Shown in pieces: positions 26,932-34,995 of a stretch of DNA of 64,000 bases. The first letter of the stretch is position 1; the number at the start of each line of letters is the position of its first letter. The position numbers were made by a program, and so were the translations under genes. The notes beneath the pieces were generated by a model. It was not told the DNA's origin, ran no database searches, and saw only the letters and a list, made by a program, of their open reading frames with translations. The DNA comes from Lachnospiraceae bacterium XBB2008. GTDB lineage: Bacteria > Bacillota > Clostridia > Lachnospirales > Lachnospiraceae. The stretch covers positions 124,001 to 188,000 of the forward strand of contig FMVL01000008.1 of NCBI GenBank assembly GCA_900102235.1. The letters run 5' to 3'.

Positions 26932-27432
26932 ATGGCTACTGGAGCATATGAAAATGACAAACGGTCCGCATACCCGTTAACCAAAATGAACTTCCTCGTT
27001 ACGGTAGATACCGTAGCGGGAACGGCAGCTTTTTCAGAGGTTACCGGTATCGAGGCAACAGTTGATGTCATTGAGTTTCGCCAGGGCAATTCCGGTTCAC
27101 TTGCACCTGTAAAGGTTCCCGGACTTGTTAAGCATGGCAATGTAACCCTGAAGATGGGCTATATCATTTCAAGCCCCTTCAAGACATGGGTTATGGAGTG
27201 TGTGAGTGAGACACGTGGTCAGATACCTCGTAACAATGTCACCATCGAGCTCATAGATATCAACTCCGGTGCACCTTCATCTTTGGTTGATTCCACATCC
27301 GGTACGAGACAGTGGACCCTCACCAATGCATGGGTGACCAAGTATACGGCACCCGATCTTGATGCCAAGAACTCAGATGTGGCTATAGAGACCGTGGAGA
27401 TCGCATACGAGGAACTTATCATTCCCAACTAA
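26932..27432 (+). CDS. Inner tube protein (gp19/Hcp-like)
   Basis: 166 residues, usual length for CIS tube proteins. N-F-L-V-T-V-D near the start, A-F-S-E-V-T-G-I and the end W-V-T-K-Y-T-A-P-D-L-D-A-K-N are standard for the phage T4 gp19-like family. Hexamers stack to form the inner tube. The AAAGGAG site is ideal and the gene is followed by a strong RNA hairpin region (27435-27505), consistent with separate high expression of sheath and tube. Confidence 0.95.
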   Translation: MATGAYENDKRSAYPLTKMNFLVTVDTVAGTAAFSEVTGIEATVDVIEFRQGNSGSLAPVKVPGLVKHGNVTLKMGYIISSPFKTWVMECVSETRGQIPRNNVTIELIDINSGAPSSLVDSTSGTRQWTLTNAWVTKYTAPDLDAKNSDVAIETVEIAYEELIIPN

Positions 27433-27434
27433 GA

Positions 27435-27505
27435 TTTATTTCGGACTTTTTGTCCGGCCTCAGGGTACAGGAGCGTATGTTCCTGTACCCGACAGACCGA
27501 ATAAA
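27435..27505 (+). other. Branched RNA hairpin between tube and downstream CIS genes
   Basis: An outer stem pairs TTTATT-CGG (27435-27444, one T bulge) with CCGAATAAA (27497-27505). Inside are two hairpins: CGGAC/GTCCG (27442-27446 with 27452-27456, competing with the outer stem) and a perfect 10-bp stem GGGTACAGGA/TCCTGTACCC (27463-27472 with 27481-27490). No uridine run follows, so it is not a standard terminator. It may act as a partial terminator, mRNA-processing site or 3'-end protector that lets the sheath and tube exceed the downstream minor proteins (inference). Confidence 0.6.
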
Positions 27506-27528
27506 GAGATTAATATCTGGAGGTTACT

Positions 27529-27891
27529 ATGGACACTATATATGAATTCACACTTCCCAAGGGCTATATGGATTCCGCAGGAGAACTGCACCGACGCGGA
27601 CATATGCGTCTTGCCACCGCGGGCGATGAGATCAGCGCTACACGCGATCCCAGAGTCCTGTCCAATCCTTCGTATCTTACGATAGTGATCTTAAGCAAAG
27701 TGGTCACGGATCTGGAGGGAATGGATGCGGTTACCGCTACTACGATAGAACAGCTCTTTACCGCAGACCTTGCATATCTCCAGGATATGTACCAGCGGAT
27801 CAACGACATAGAGCCTCCCACGATGGAAGTCGTGTGTCCCGACTGCGGAAAGATATTTGAGGTACCGCTAAATTTTACACAGGAGGGTTGA
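27529..27891 (+). CDS. Small CIS tail-assembly-like protein with C-P-D-C motif
   Basis: 120 residues. It begins with a short beta part (Y-E-F-T-L-P-K-G-Y), then R-G-H-M-R-L-A-T-A-G-D-E-I, then helices, ending in V-V-C-P-D-C-G-K-I-F-E-V-P-L, which could bind one metal as half of a zinc knuckle. Proteins of this size and motif follow the tube gene in many CIS loci and resemble phage tail-assembly proteins acting as tape-measure or tube chaperones. It is a real gene by its GGAGG site and coupling to the next gene. The chaperone role is from family position, not from a catalytic motif. Confidence 0.75.
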   Translation: MDTIYEFTLPKGYMDSAGELHRRGHMRLATAGDEISATRDPRVLSNPSYLTIVILSKVVTDLEGMDAVTATTIEQLFTADLAYLQDMYQRINDIEPPTMEVVCPDCGKIFEVPLNFTQEG

Positions 27892-28097
27892 GACTTTACC
27901 CCTCTGACGATCTCTTCAGGGAGATGAGCTTTATCTCATATTACTTCCACTGGAGTGAAGATGAAGTGATGAGACTCCCGCATGCAGAGAGGCGCAGATG
28001 GTGCTCCGAGATCTCAGAGATCAACAAGAGTCTTAATCCCTCTAAGAAGAACAAAGAGAAAAGTATTCTGGACATGAAGCCTGACAGGAGAGGATAG
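27888..28097 (+). CDS. Small conserved CIS protein (DUF6760-like), TTG start
   Basis: 69 residues. The block Y-P-S-D-D-L-F-R-E-M-S-F-I-S-Y-Y-F-H-W followed by R-R-R-W-C-S-E-I is a conserved pattern of very small proteins that sit after the tail-assembly gene in CIS loci. The only available start is TTG at 27888, which shares bases with the TGA stop of the preceding gene (TTGA). The AGGAGG at 27881-27886 is too close for de novo initiation, so reinitiation after the upstream stop is likely. Function unknown. Confidence 0.7.
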   Translation: MRLYPSDDLFREMSFISYYFHWSEDEVMRLPHAERRRWCSEISEINKSLNPSKKNKEKSILDMKPDRRG

Positions 28098-28100
28098 TAA

Positions 28101-29906
28101 ATGGCCAACGGTTTTGACGATTTTCTAGGCAATGCCGGTGAGACTACTGATGCCGCGCTAAGAAATCCCATAACGAGCTTTAACTTCGTACTGGAAGTTG
28201 AGGCACTGTATTTCATGGCGCTCAAGGGTGTAAAAGTTTTCAATAAGGAAAATGAATATGAGTATATCCGCGAGGGCGGCGTGAATGATTACGTCCATAT
28301 GAGACGTAAGCCCATATCCAAACCCTTCACATTCCAGGTGGAGAGATATGTTGGTAACGAGCGTTTTCTGGATCCCCTGGCTCTCGGCTCGGAACTGATG
28401 CTCCCGGTCATACTTTATGTCTATAGATATCAGCCCAGACAGGGAATTACCGAGTCAGCCCCCGCATGGCCTGCAAGACTGTATACCTTTACCGGATGTA
28501 CCGTGACCGCCAAGGAATACGGAGAGCTGAACGCCGAGAAGAGCGGACTCCTCACGGAGACAACGACCATCGCATACCGCGAACTGGTTGTCGTGACCAA
28601 CCCCACATGGGGACCCGATGCCGAAAAGCCACGTATGAATGAGTTCAAAGAAGGTGTTGCCCCGATCAATGCCAATGCGTCTCATTTTGTTGACAAGGAC
28701 AACTATACACGTAAGGATTTCAAGCTTGATAACGGTGAGACACATTCTATATGGGTGAAGAATGAAGATGTCAAAGCACCTCGCAAATATATAGACTACG
28801 TATCCGATCCTATACCTGAGTGGGCAAAAAAAACCAATGTCGAGACGGAGAATAAGAATTACGAGACTGTTCAGGATGAGGACGGAGTATGGCATATGGT
28901 CAGGAAGGACGACGGTGGTTTGTATACAAAACCCAGGATCGATGAATACAGCGAGGAGACCATGCCTAAATGGGCGAGTGATAAGAGTGTTCAGGCTTCC
29001 GCTCAGAGTTATACGACAGAGACGGATAAGGACGGAGTTAAGCACCGGGTAAGAACTCCCGATGGTGAGAAGTTCACCAAGAATCCCAAGACATACGAGG
29101 ATTATACCAAGGATGCCAAGCCCACATGGGCAAGTTCCAAGAGCATGGACGGCGATGTCGAACTCTATAAGCAGGAGCCCGACAAGGACGGCGTGAAGCA
29201 TCTGGTAAGAAAGCCTGACGGCGGTAAATATACCAAGGAAGCCTGGAGCATGCAGGATAATAAAGATAAGCCTCAACCCAAGCATGCCGCGAAGAGCAAG
29301 ACTGACGATTCCAAGCCTGAAGTTAAGGACCCCTGGAGCATTAAGGAAAACAAGGAAAATCCTCAACCAAAATACGCAGAAAAGAGTGCAACGGATGATT
29401 CCAAACCTGAAGTGAAAGGGCCCTGGAGCATTAAGGAAAACAAGGAGAATCCTCAACCGAAGTATGCCGAGAAGAGTACAATGGATGATTCCAAACCCGA
29501 AGCAAAGGAAGCGTGGGATATGCAGGGAAATAAAACAAATCCGACAACCAAACATGCAGCCTCAAGTCCGACCGACTCATCCAAACCCGAGGCTAAGGGC
29601 CCCTGGAGCATTAAGAGCCCCGATTCGGCAAAGAATGCCGCTCAGTCGCCCAAAGATTCATCCAAACCCGAAGTAAAGGGCCCCTGGAGCATCAAGAGTC
29701 CCGACTCCGGTAAGAATGCGGTTCAGTCGAAGACCGATTCATCCAAACCCGAGACCAAGGGGCCGTGGGATATCAAGGCCAACGCCCAGAATCCCCAGCC
29801 GCAGTTTGCAACAGCCAGTCCCAAGGACGGTGAGAAGCCCGAGGCAGTCAAGTGGCCGCCTACGAGAAGAGCACTCATGGCTCAGACACTGTCCGATAAG
29901 AAATAA
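28101..29906 (+). CDS. Tube-fold protein with long two-type repeat tail
   Basis: 601 residues. The first about 175 residues are a second tube-fold domain: N-P-I-T-S-F-N-F-V-L-E-V, R-E-G-G-V-N-D-Y-V, then Y-T-F-T-G-C-T-V-T-A-K-E-Y-G-E-L-N. In other CIS this class forms the first or variant tube ring on the baseplate, at about 150-180 residues. Here it continues with four degenerate repeats of about 50 residues (D-K-D-G-V-K-H-x-V-R) and seven repeats of 27-30 residues (P-W-S-I-K; D-S-K-P-E). The tail is Lys/Pro/Ser-rich and probably unfolded. It could line the tube lumen, measure length or hold cargo (inference). It follows a 69-residue gene by 3 bases and precedes a helical protein. Confidence 0.8.
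   Translation: MANGFDDFLGNAGETTDAALRNPITSFNFVLEVEALYFMALKGVKVFNKENEYEYIREGGVNDYVHMRRKPISKPFTFQVERYVGNERFLDPLALGSELMLPVILYVYRYQPRQGITESAPAWPARLYTFTGCTVTAKEYGELNAEKSGLLTETTTIAYRELVVVTNPTWGPDAEKPRMNEFKEGVAPINANASHFVDKDNYTRKDFKLDNGETHSIWVKNEDVKAPRKYIDYVSDPIPEWAKKTNVETENKNYETVQDEDGVWHMVRKDDGGLYTKPRIDEYSEETMPKWASDKSVQASAQSYTTETDKDGVKHRVRTPDGEKFTKNPKTYEDYTKDAKPTWASSKSMDGDVELYKQEPDKDGVKHLVRKPDGGKYTKEAWSMQDNKDKPQPKHAAKSKTDDSKPEVKDPWSIKENKENPQPKYAEKSATDDSKPEVKGPWSIKENKENPQPKYAEKSTMDDSKPEAKEAWDMQGNKTNPTTKHAASSPTDSSKPEAKGPWSIKSPDSAKNAAQSPKDSSKPEVKGPWSIKSPDSGKNAVQSKTDSSKPETKGPWDIKANAQNPQPQFATASPKDGEKPEAVKWPPTRRALMAQTLSDKK
28632..29240 (+). repeat. Four degenerate ~150-bp repeats inside the tube-fold gene
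   Basis: Coding repeats of about 50 residues each, beginning at R-M-N-E-F, Y-I-D-Y-V, R-I-D-E-Y and T-Y-E-D-Y. The last three share W-A-x-x-K/S and D-x-D-G-V-x-H-x-V-R-x-x-D-G. The first copy is strongly diverged. Confidence 0.7.
29241..29852 (+). repeat. Seven 81/90-bp tandem repeats inside the tube-fold gene
   Basis: Seven in-frame units, five of 30 residues and two of 27, each starting A/P-W-S/D-I/M and ending S/E-K-P-E-x-K/V. The two central 27-residue copies are nearly identical to each other, which points to recent unit duplication. Confidence 0.8.
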
Positions 29907-29926
29907 GGTTTACATAAGACAAACCG

Positions 29927-31819
29927 ATGCTTACCGTTAAAGCTCCTATCGAGATAAAAGCTAGAACCACATATACCGCTGACCATGATGCATTTTACGC
30001 GCGTATCACCGGCAACTATTCGCTCATGGAGACACACCTGGATTCCGAGGACCTGCTTCACTTAAGCGTAACTCCTCCGGAGATATACATTCAGGAAGGC
30101 GGGGCGATGACGAGTATCTTAAACTCTTCTCAGACCAATGAGAACAATATCCAGAAAGTTGAGATACTCAACAACGTCTTAAACCGCATAGTGATGAGTG
30201 CCGATGCGCACATATCCTATCAGGACAGAGTGTTCATCACCGATGCTCTTTATAAACTGGGTATCAGGAATGAGAGCAGGTTCATGAAAGCTTTTTACCG
30301 TATGGCCGAGGAGACGAGAAACACCAATACGCTGATCAATCTCTATCTGGAGAGAGGCGGGGAACTCAGAGAGATGGTGGAAAACCTCGAAACCGAGATC
30401 CGTACGGAGCGTACAGAGGGCGCGGAGGAAACACTCACTCAGAGAGACAATTACCTGTATGAGAGCATCACCGACCGCCTGATGACCGGAGCCGTATATC
30501 AGATAGTCTCCAACTTCAACCGATCTGTCGAGGAAAATGAGATAGACAGGAGAGAGTATTCGATCTCCAACCAGAGCTATGTGGCTCAGCACATGCTCCT
30601 GTCAGTCTTAAGGAACAGAACGGGTATCACCAATGAGAGTCTGATCTATCTGACTGACAATGAATACGAGGAGAACCTCGAGCAGTATGACACCGGGATA
30701 ACCAATGTCCGTAACGAAGTAAACGGAGCCATCCTGATGGATATGCTCAAGAACATCTACCATACGGGATATGACAGGTTCTTCTTAAATGACAACAGAT
30801 ATTACAGATTTGAGGATGTGTTCTTCGGTTCATCCGAAAACACTTTCAACCGCCTGATGCAGTATCAGGGCGATACAAGCCTCACGATGAGAGTCTCGGA
30901 AAGTCTCATAGATGATTCCACGACCCTGATGAACAGTGAGATCGAACTGCTCGAGAGAGCCGAATCCGGTTCGGGGATGAGTGAAGAAGAGATCATCGAG
31001 ATCACCCGCAGGGTCGATGAGATAAATCTCAGAAACGAAGAACGCAGACAGCAGTATGTGGAACTCATCAGACAGGTCAAAGAGCGTGCACGCGGCACCG
31101 AGTCCGCAGATTCAATGAGCCGGACCAGAAAGGATGCAGCTTTGGCGCTTACTTCTCCGGAGGCCCTGTTCGAGAAACTGAGCGAGGAAGAAGAACAGCG
31201 TGCGACCAGGGAAAAAGAGATACTCAAAGAAGTCACATCACTTCTCCCCAGGGATGCCGCAAGTGTTTTTGAGATATTAAACAGTTATCAGGAAAACCCC
31301 GAGCTCTTTATCGAGAACAATATCATAAGACCCGGAGCCGAAGGTGAACTCATATATGATATACGCGAGGTAGAGAGAGCAGCCGCCGAGGAGACCGCAC
31401 TAAGAGCGGAGAGAGCCGCCGAGGATATCCGTAGGATCCGCGAGTCGGGCGAGGCAGCCAGACGGAACGAGGAAATAAGGCGTCCTGCCGAAGCACCCGG
31501 ATACGAAGCGGTCCCCACGATACACAGAAGTACCGAGACCATCACCGAAGAGGAACTTGAGGAACAGTTAAACGTTCTCATGCAGGATGTGTCCAGGCAG
31601 ATCAAACAGCAGACCGAGAGTGAGACGGTAACACAGTACAATACGTCGACCACCAGACAGGTGATCAATAACCAGACTGTTGACCAGACGATCAACGAAC
31701 GTCAGATCAGACAGATGATAGATGCGGGCGTCAAAGCCCAGATGAGTGCCATCAGCAATCAGGTAAGCCGCAGGATGGAGACTCAGTTAAGAAACGAAAA
31801 GATACGAAGAGGCTATTGA
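29927..31819 (+). CDS. Large helical CIS protein, tape-measure or scaffold candidate
   Basis: 630 residues, soluble and almost wholly helical after the first 70 residues. Coiled-coil, Glu/Arg-rich stretches run at about 130-165, 330-400, 415-435 and 475-530. The C-terminus (N-E-R-Q-I-R-Q-M-I-D-A-G-V-K) resembles the basic helical ends of proteins that lie between tube and adaptor genes in CIS loci. No other gene in the cluster is a better tape-measure candidate, yet it lacks the hydrophobic segment common in phage tape measures, so a scaffold role is equally possible. The ribosome site is weak and far (AATAAGG about 17 bases upstream); the start is the least certain part. Confidence 0.6.
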   Translation: MLTVKAPIEIKARTTYTADHDAFYARITGNYSLMETHLDSEDLLHLSVTPPEIYIQEGGAMTSILNSSQTNENNIQKVEILNNVLNRIVMSADAHISYQDRVFITDALYKLGIRNESRFMKAFYRMAEETRNTNTLINLYLERGGELREMVENLETEIRTERTEGAEETLTQRDNYLYESITDRLMTGAVYQIVSNFNRSVEENEIDRREYSISNQSYVAQHMLLSVLRNRTGITNESLIYLTDNEYEENLEQYDTGITNVRNEVNGAILMDMLKNIYHTGYDRFFLNDNRYYRFEDVFFGSSENTFNRLMQYQGDTSLTMRVSESLIDDSTTLMNSEIELLERAESGSGMSEEEIIEITRRVDEINLRNEERRQQYVELIRQVKERARGTESADSMSRTRKDAALALTSPEALFEKLSEEEEQRATREKEILKEVTSLLPRDAASVFEILNSYQENPELFIENNIIRPGAEGELIYDIREVERAAAEETALRAERAAEDIRRIRESGEAARRNEEIRRPAEAPGYEAVPTIHRSTETITEEELEEQLNVLMQDVSRQIKQQTESETVTQYNTSTTRQVINNQTVDQTINERQIRQMIDAGVKAQMSAISNQVSRRMETQLRNEKIRRGY

Positions 31820-31867
31820 AAAACAACCGAAACGAAAAGTGTCGGGTAGAAGAAAGGAGGTAAAAAG

Positions 31868-32803
31868 ATGGGATTTGGAGATATGATGGGAAATCTGGGA
31901 TCTTCCGCCAAGGGTATGTTCTTTGACGGCGGCGGGGAAAAGGCGATCATCTTTTTACCTAACCCCAACTATTTTGATCCGGACAAAGGTAATACCAAAC
32001 TCGATGTGATGAACCTGGCGGCCGAGGAGATAGAGAAAGACCTACTCGGAGGCGGCATATCGGGTGCGGTGGGCAGCGTGATGGATAATGCGAAGAACGC
32101 ACTCGGAAAATCTGCTTCATCCGCAGGAAGTTCCAAAGGTTTCTTTGGCAAAGTGGGAGATTATATCACATCGAAGGATCCGAATAAAGTTGCCGAGGCA
32201 TATGAAAAGAATGACAAATTCATGAAGGTGGTCGTGCAGTTCAATCCACAATCCATCAGAATGGATTCCTTAAACGGTTCGGTGCAGGATATCAACAGCG
32301 GCGATGTTAACAAGCTGGTTCAGCAGAAGGACTTCCTCGGACGTACCAAGATGAGCTTCGATCTGATCTTTGATGACGTTGATCCCATGGATGCATTCAT
32401 GCTGAATGAGGTTGCCAATTTAAATGTGACCGATCTGGCCAGAAAAGGAATGAATATGGCAGAGCATGCGGGCAATACTTTTTCCGTCACCAAGAAGATG
32501 GAGGCCTTCATGGCACTTCTTTCCACCAACGGTGCTCAGCATGTCATATTCTTCTGGAGTAAGATGACGTTCAGGGGCCAGGTCACAGGTGTTTCCAACA
32601 AGTACACGATGTTCAACACATCGGGTAATCCCATAAGAGGCACCATGCATCTGGAGATCACACAGGATGCAAGTAAGACCGACGCATTTGAATATGAGAA
32701 TAAATCCTGGGACAAATCATACCACAAGGTATTCTCTCAGGGAAAAGGCGGCGGTACAAGTATGCTCGGTAAGCTGACAAACAACAATATTCTCAACATC
32801 TGA
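31868..32803 (+). CDS. CIS baseplate-tube adaptor, Pvc7-like, copy 1
   Basis: 311 residues. The core at about 120-180 contains V-V-V-Q-F-N-P-Q-S-I-R and F-D-L-I-F-D-D-V-D, and the C-terminal half has V-I-F-F-W-S-K-M-T-F-R-G and K-Y-T-M-F-N-T-S-G-N-P-I-R. This is the pattern of the CIS tube/LysM adaptor family (gp53/Pvc7) that joins inner tube and hub. There is no LysM domain at the C-terminus, unlike many relatives. The N-terminal 110 residues are Gly/Ser-rich and loosely folded. Perfect AAAGGAGGT ribosome site. The following gene is a paralog. Confidence 0.85.
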   Translation: MGFGDMMGNLGSSAKGMFFDGGGEKAIIFLPNPNYFDPDKGNTKLDVMNLAAEEIEKDLLGGGISGAVGSVMDNAKNALGKSASSAGSSKGFFGKVGDYITSKDPNKVAEAYEKNDKFMKVVVQFNPQSIRMDSLNGSVQDINSGDVNKLVQQKDFLGRTKMSFDLIFDDVDPMDAFMLNEVANLNVTDLARKGMNMAEHAGNTFSVTKKMEAFMALLSTNGAQHVIFFWSKMTFRGQVTGVSNKYTMFNTSGNPIRGTMHLEITQDASKTDAFEYENKSWDKSYHKVFSQGKGGGTSMLGKLTNNNILNI

Positions 32804-32825
32804 TATTTGATGAGGGTGGAAGTAT

Positions 32826-33758
32826 ATGCCAATAGGTTCAACTTTAGCTAATGCGGGTAAGGCCGCACTCGGAGGTCTTCAGGCGGTCGGAAGTAAACTG
32901 AAAAATCCGGCTATGGCTGTGGGCAAAAGTCTGGCACAGACCGCGGGTGTCGTAGAGAAAGCCGTTATAGAGATAGCCGACTTTTCCGGTGTGGATTTTG
33001 AAGAAAAGGGAGCACAAAAGCCCGGAGGAGGCAAGACGGGATTGGGATTTGACTCCGCACTTGTTGCGCAGTATGCAGAGAAGAACAATATAGCCAATTC
33101 TGTGGTAACTGCGATCAAAGAGACTGGCGGTGTCATGAAAAAGGACGGATTCGAGATACATTTGAAGTTAAAGAAGACCAGATTTGAGGTTCAGTTCAAT
33201 CCCAACGAGCTCAACTTCGTAGGGTACGGCGGCGAGCAGATGGCGATTCAGAACTATTCGGGCACAGGTAAGAACCAGATCAACAATGTGGATTCGCATA
33301 TAGAGATGACTATCCCGCTCATATTTGACAAGGTCGACAATCAGGATGCGTTTTATTCCGATAAGTTTACTCTCGGGCAGACCAGTGTTGCCAGGGGAGT
33401 GACCAAGCTGGGAATCAATGCCGTTAAAAGCGCAAAGGGCAAAGATACATCCCAATCGGTACAGCAGGAGATAGAGGCTTTTACTGCGATCATACGTTCC
33501 AACGACAAGCGTCTGATCAGATTCGTCTGGGGCGATATGGCATACGAGGGCATCTTAAACGGTGTAAACGCCGAATACACGATGTTCAATGTAAACGGTG
33601 AGCCCGTCAGAGCCACTATGAACCTGCGTGTGGTCCTGCTCGATGCCAGTAAGTACAATCAGACGATCAGACTGTGGACCAAGAAGTATAAGGATCATAT
33701 GGGATTCAAGAAGGAGAAGGCTGCAACGTCTTCAATGGGCTTCCTGAATATAGATTGA
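32826..33758 (+). CDS. CIS baseplate-tube adaptor, Pvc7-like, copy 2
   Basis: 310 residues. It shares with the previous gene the F-E-V-Q-F-N-P-N-E-L-N-F strand, I-P-L-I-F-D-K-V-D, the R-F-V-W-G-D-M-A-Y-E-G strand and Y-T-M-F-N-V-N-G-E-P-V-R-A-T-M-N-L, so both are from one family and probably contact different rings at the tube-baseplate joint. No LysM is visible. The N-terminal 100 residues are low-complexity and Ala/Gly/Lys-rich. The stop lies one base before the next ATG. Confidence 0.85.
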   Translation: MPIGSTLANAGKAALGGLQAVGSKLKNPAMAVGKSLAQTAGVVEKAVIEIADFSGVDFEEKGAQKPGGGKTGLGFDSALVAQYAEKNNIANSVVTAIKETGGVMKKDGFEIHLKLKKTRFEVQFNPNELNFVGYGGEQMAIQNYSGTGKNQINNVDSHIEMTIPLIFDKVDNQDAFYSDKFTLGQTSVARGVTKLGINAVKSAKGKDTSQSVQQEIEAFTAIIRSNDKRLIRFVWGDMAYEGILNGVNAEYTMFNVNGEPVRATMNLRVVLLDASKYNQTIRLWTKKYKDHMGFKKEKAATSSMGFLNID

Positions 33759-33759
33759 T

Positions 33760-34995
33760 ATGGCAGCATACGATTTAAGTGAACTGTATACGAAATACGA
33801 AGGCTTCTATTTCCCGATAGCCAGAGTGTACATCGGAGATAAGGATCCCGAGGCGGATAAGAAGATAAATCTCCGTGTCACAGATTTCAATGTTGAGATC
33901 ACCAGCGAATTCAAGGCCGGTATAGCTTCGTTTTCCATAAAGGGAGGCTTCAGTGAGGGAGCCGGTTCCTATGATATGGATAAGCTGAAAAAGTACGCCA
34001 TGCTGGGACAGAGCGTCAGGATCTACATGGGACATGCAAGCAGCATGACAGAAGTCTTTCGCGGATATGTGGCCATGGTGAACTTCCAGTATCTGCCGGA
34101 CACCGATATAGATACGAGTGCGTTTATACGCATCACGGCTATGGACGTCAAGGGCATAATGATGGCCAATAACAGCTCCAAGAGGCTTAAAGCCAACTAC
34201 TATTCCGATGCCGTAAAGGAGATCCTTGAGCAGAAACCGTATCAGGATCTTCAGAACAGGGAGATAATAACGGATCTGGCCATATCCGATACACCCGATA
34301 AGCCCGGCGGAGACGGTCCGGCAGGCGCAATACCCGGAGGAGGTCTGCCCGGCGGCGGTTTATCCGGAGGAGCAGGCGGAGAGGGACCCGATAACCGTAT
34401 AGAGATGGTTGCGGAGAGTGATTACGAATTCGTGGTCAAGGTGGCCAAGAAATTCAACTTTGAGTTTTTTACCATAGGAGGTAATGTGGCATTCCGCCCT
34501 GCCAAGTCCAATACTCAGGAACTGATCGAGATCATTCCGTCCATCGTCATCAAGTCCTTTGACGTGGGATACGATATTACAGGTGTTGTGGGACAGGTCA
34601 AGGTCAGGAGCATCGATATAGGCAAAGGGAATAAGGTTGAGGTCACACAGAAGAACAATGCCACTTTTTCTCTGGGCAATAAAGCCAAACCGCTGATCTC
34701 GAATCAGGCTTACGTATATACAGACTCCTCGGTTGAGAGTCAGGATGACGCCACCAGACGTGCTTCATACATCATGGAGGATATGTCCTACAGGTTCGGC
34801 ACCATCAATATGACTCTGTCGGGCATGCCCGAACTGGTACCCGGGAGATTCATCAAATTAAAGGATTTCGGTTCGGGGATATCCAATAAGTTCTATCTTA
34901 CGGATGTCATACATGAATATAACGAACTGACAGGATACACGACCACCATTATCGGCAGGGCTGCCACTCTGGAGGATAGCAATGGCCTTCTTTGA
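33760..34995 (+). CDS. Baseplate hub protein (gp27/gpD-like)
   Basis: 411 residues, matching phage late-control gene D and the hub half of VgrG/Pvc8. Signatures are V-E-I-T-S-E-F-K-A near the start, A-M-L-G-Q-S-V-R-I-Y-M-G-H, F-R-G-Y-V-A-M-V-N-F, and later E-S-D-Y-E-F-V-V-K-V-A-K-K-F-N-F. A Gly/Pro-rich loop sits at about 185-210. The hub trimer connects tube and spike. The next gene begins 14 bases before this stop and supplies the spike half, so the usual fused Pvc8 is split in two here. Confidence 0.88.
   Translation: MAAYDLSELYTKYEGFYFPIARVYIGDKDPEADKKINLRVTDFNVEITSEFKAGIASFSIKGGFSEGAGSYDMDKLKKYAMLGQSVRIYMGHASSMTEVFRGYVAMVNFQYLPDTDIDTSAFIRITAMDVKGIMMANNSSKRLKANYYSDAVKEILEQKPYQDLQNREIITDLAISDTPDKPGGDGPAGAIPGGGLPGGGLSGGAGGEGPDNRIEMVAESDYEFVVKVAKKFNFEFFTIGGNVAFRPAKSNTQELIEIIPSIVIKSFDVGYDITGVVGQVKVRSIDIGKGNKVEVTQKNNATFSLGNKAKPLISNQAYVYTDSSVESQDDATRRASYIMEDMSYRFGTINMTLSGMPELVPGRFIKLKDFGSGISNKFYLTDVIHEYNELTGYTTTIIGRAATLEDSNGLL

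Noticed and set aside
28455-29555. 366-codon minus-strand open frame opposite the tube-tail gene
   Set aside because: Arises from the repeat structure on the plus strand; composition is hydrophobic without domain pattern.
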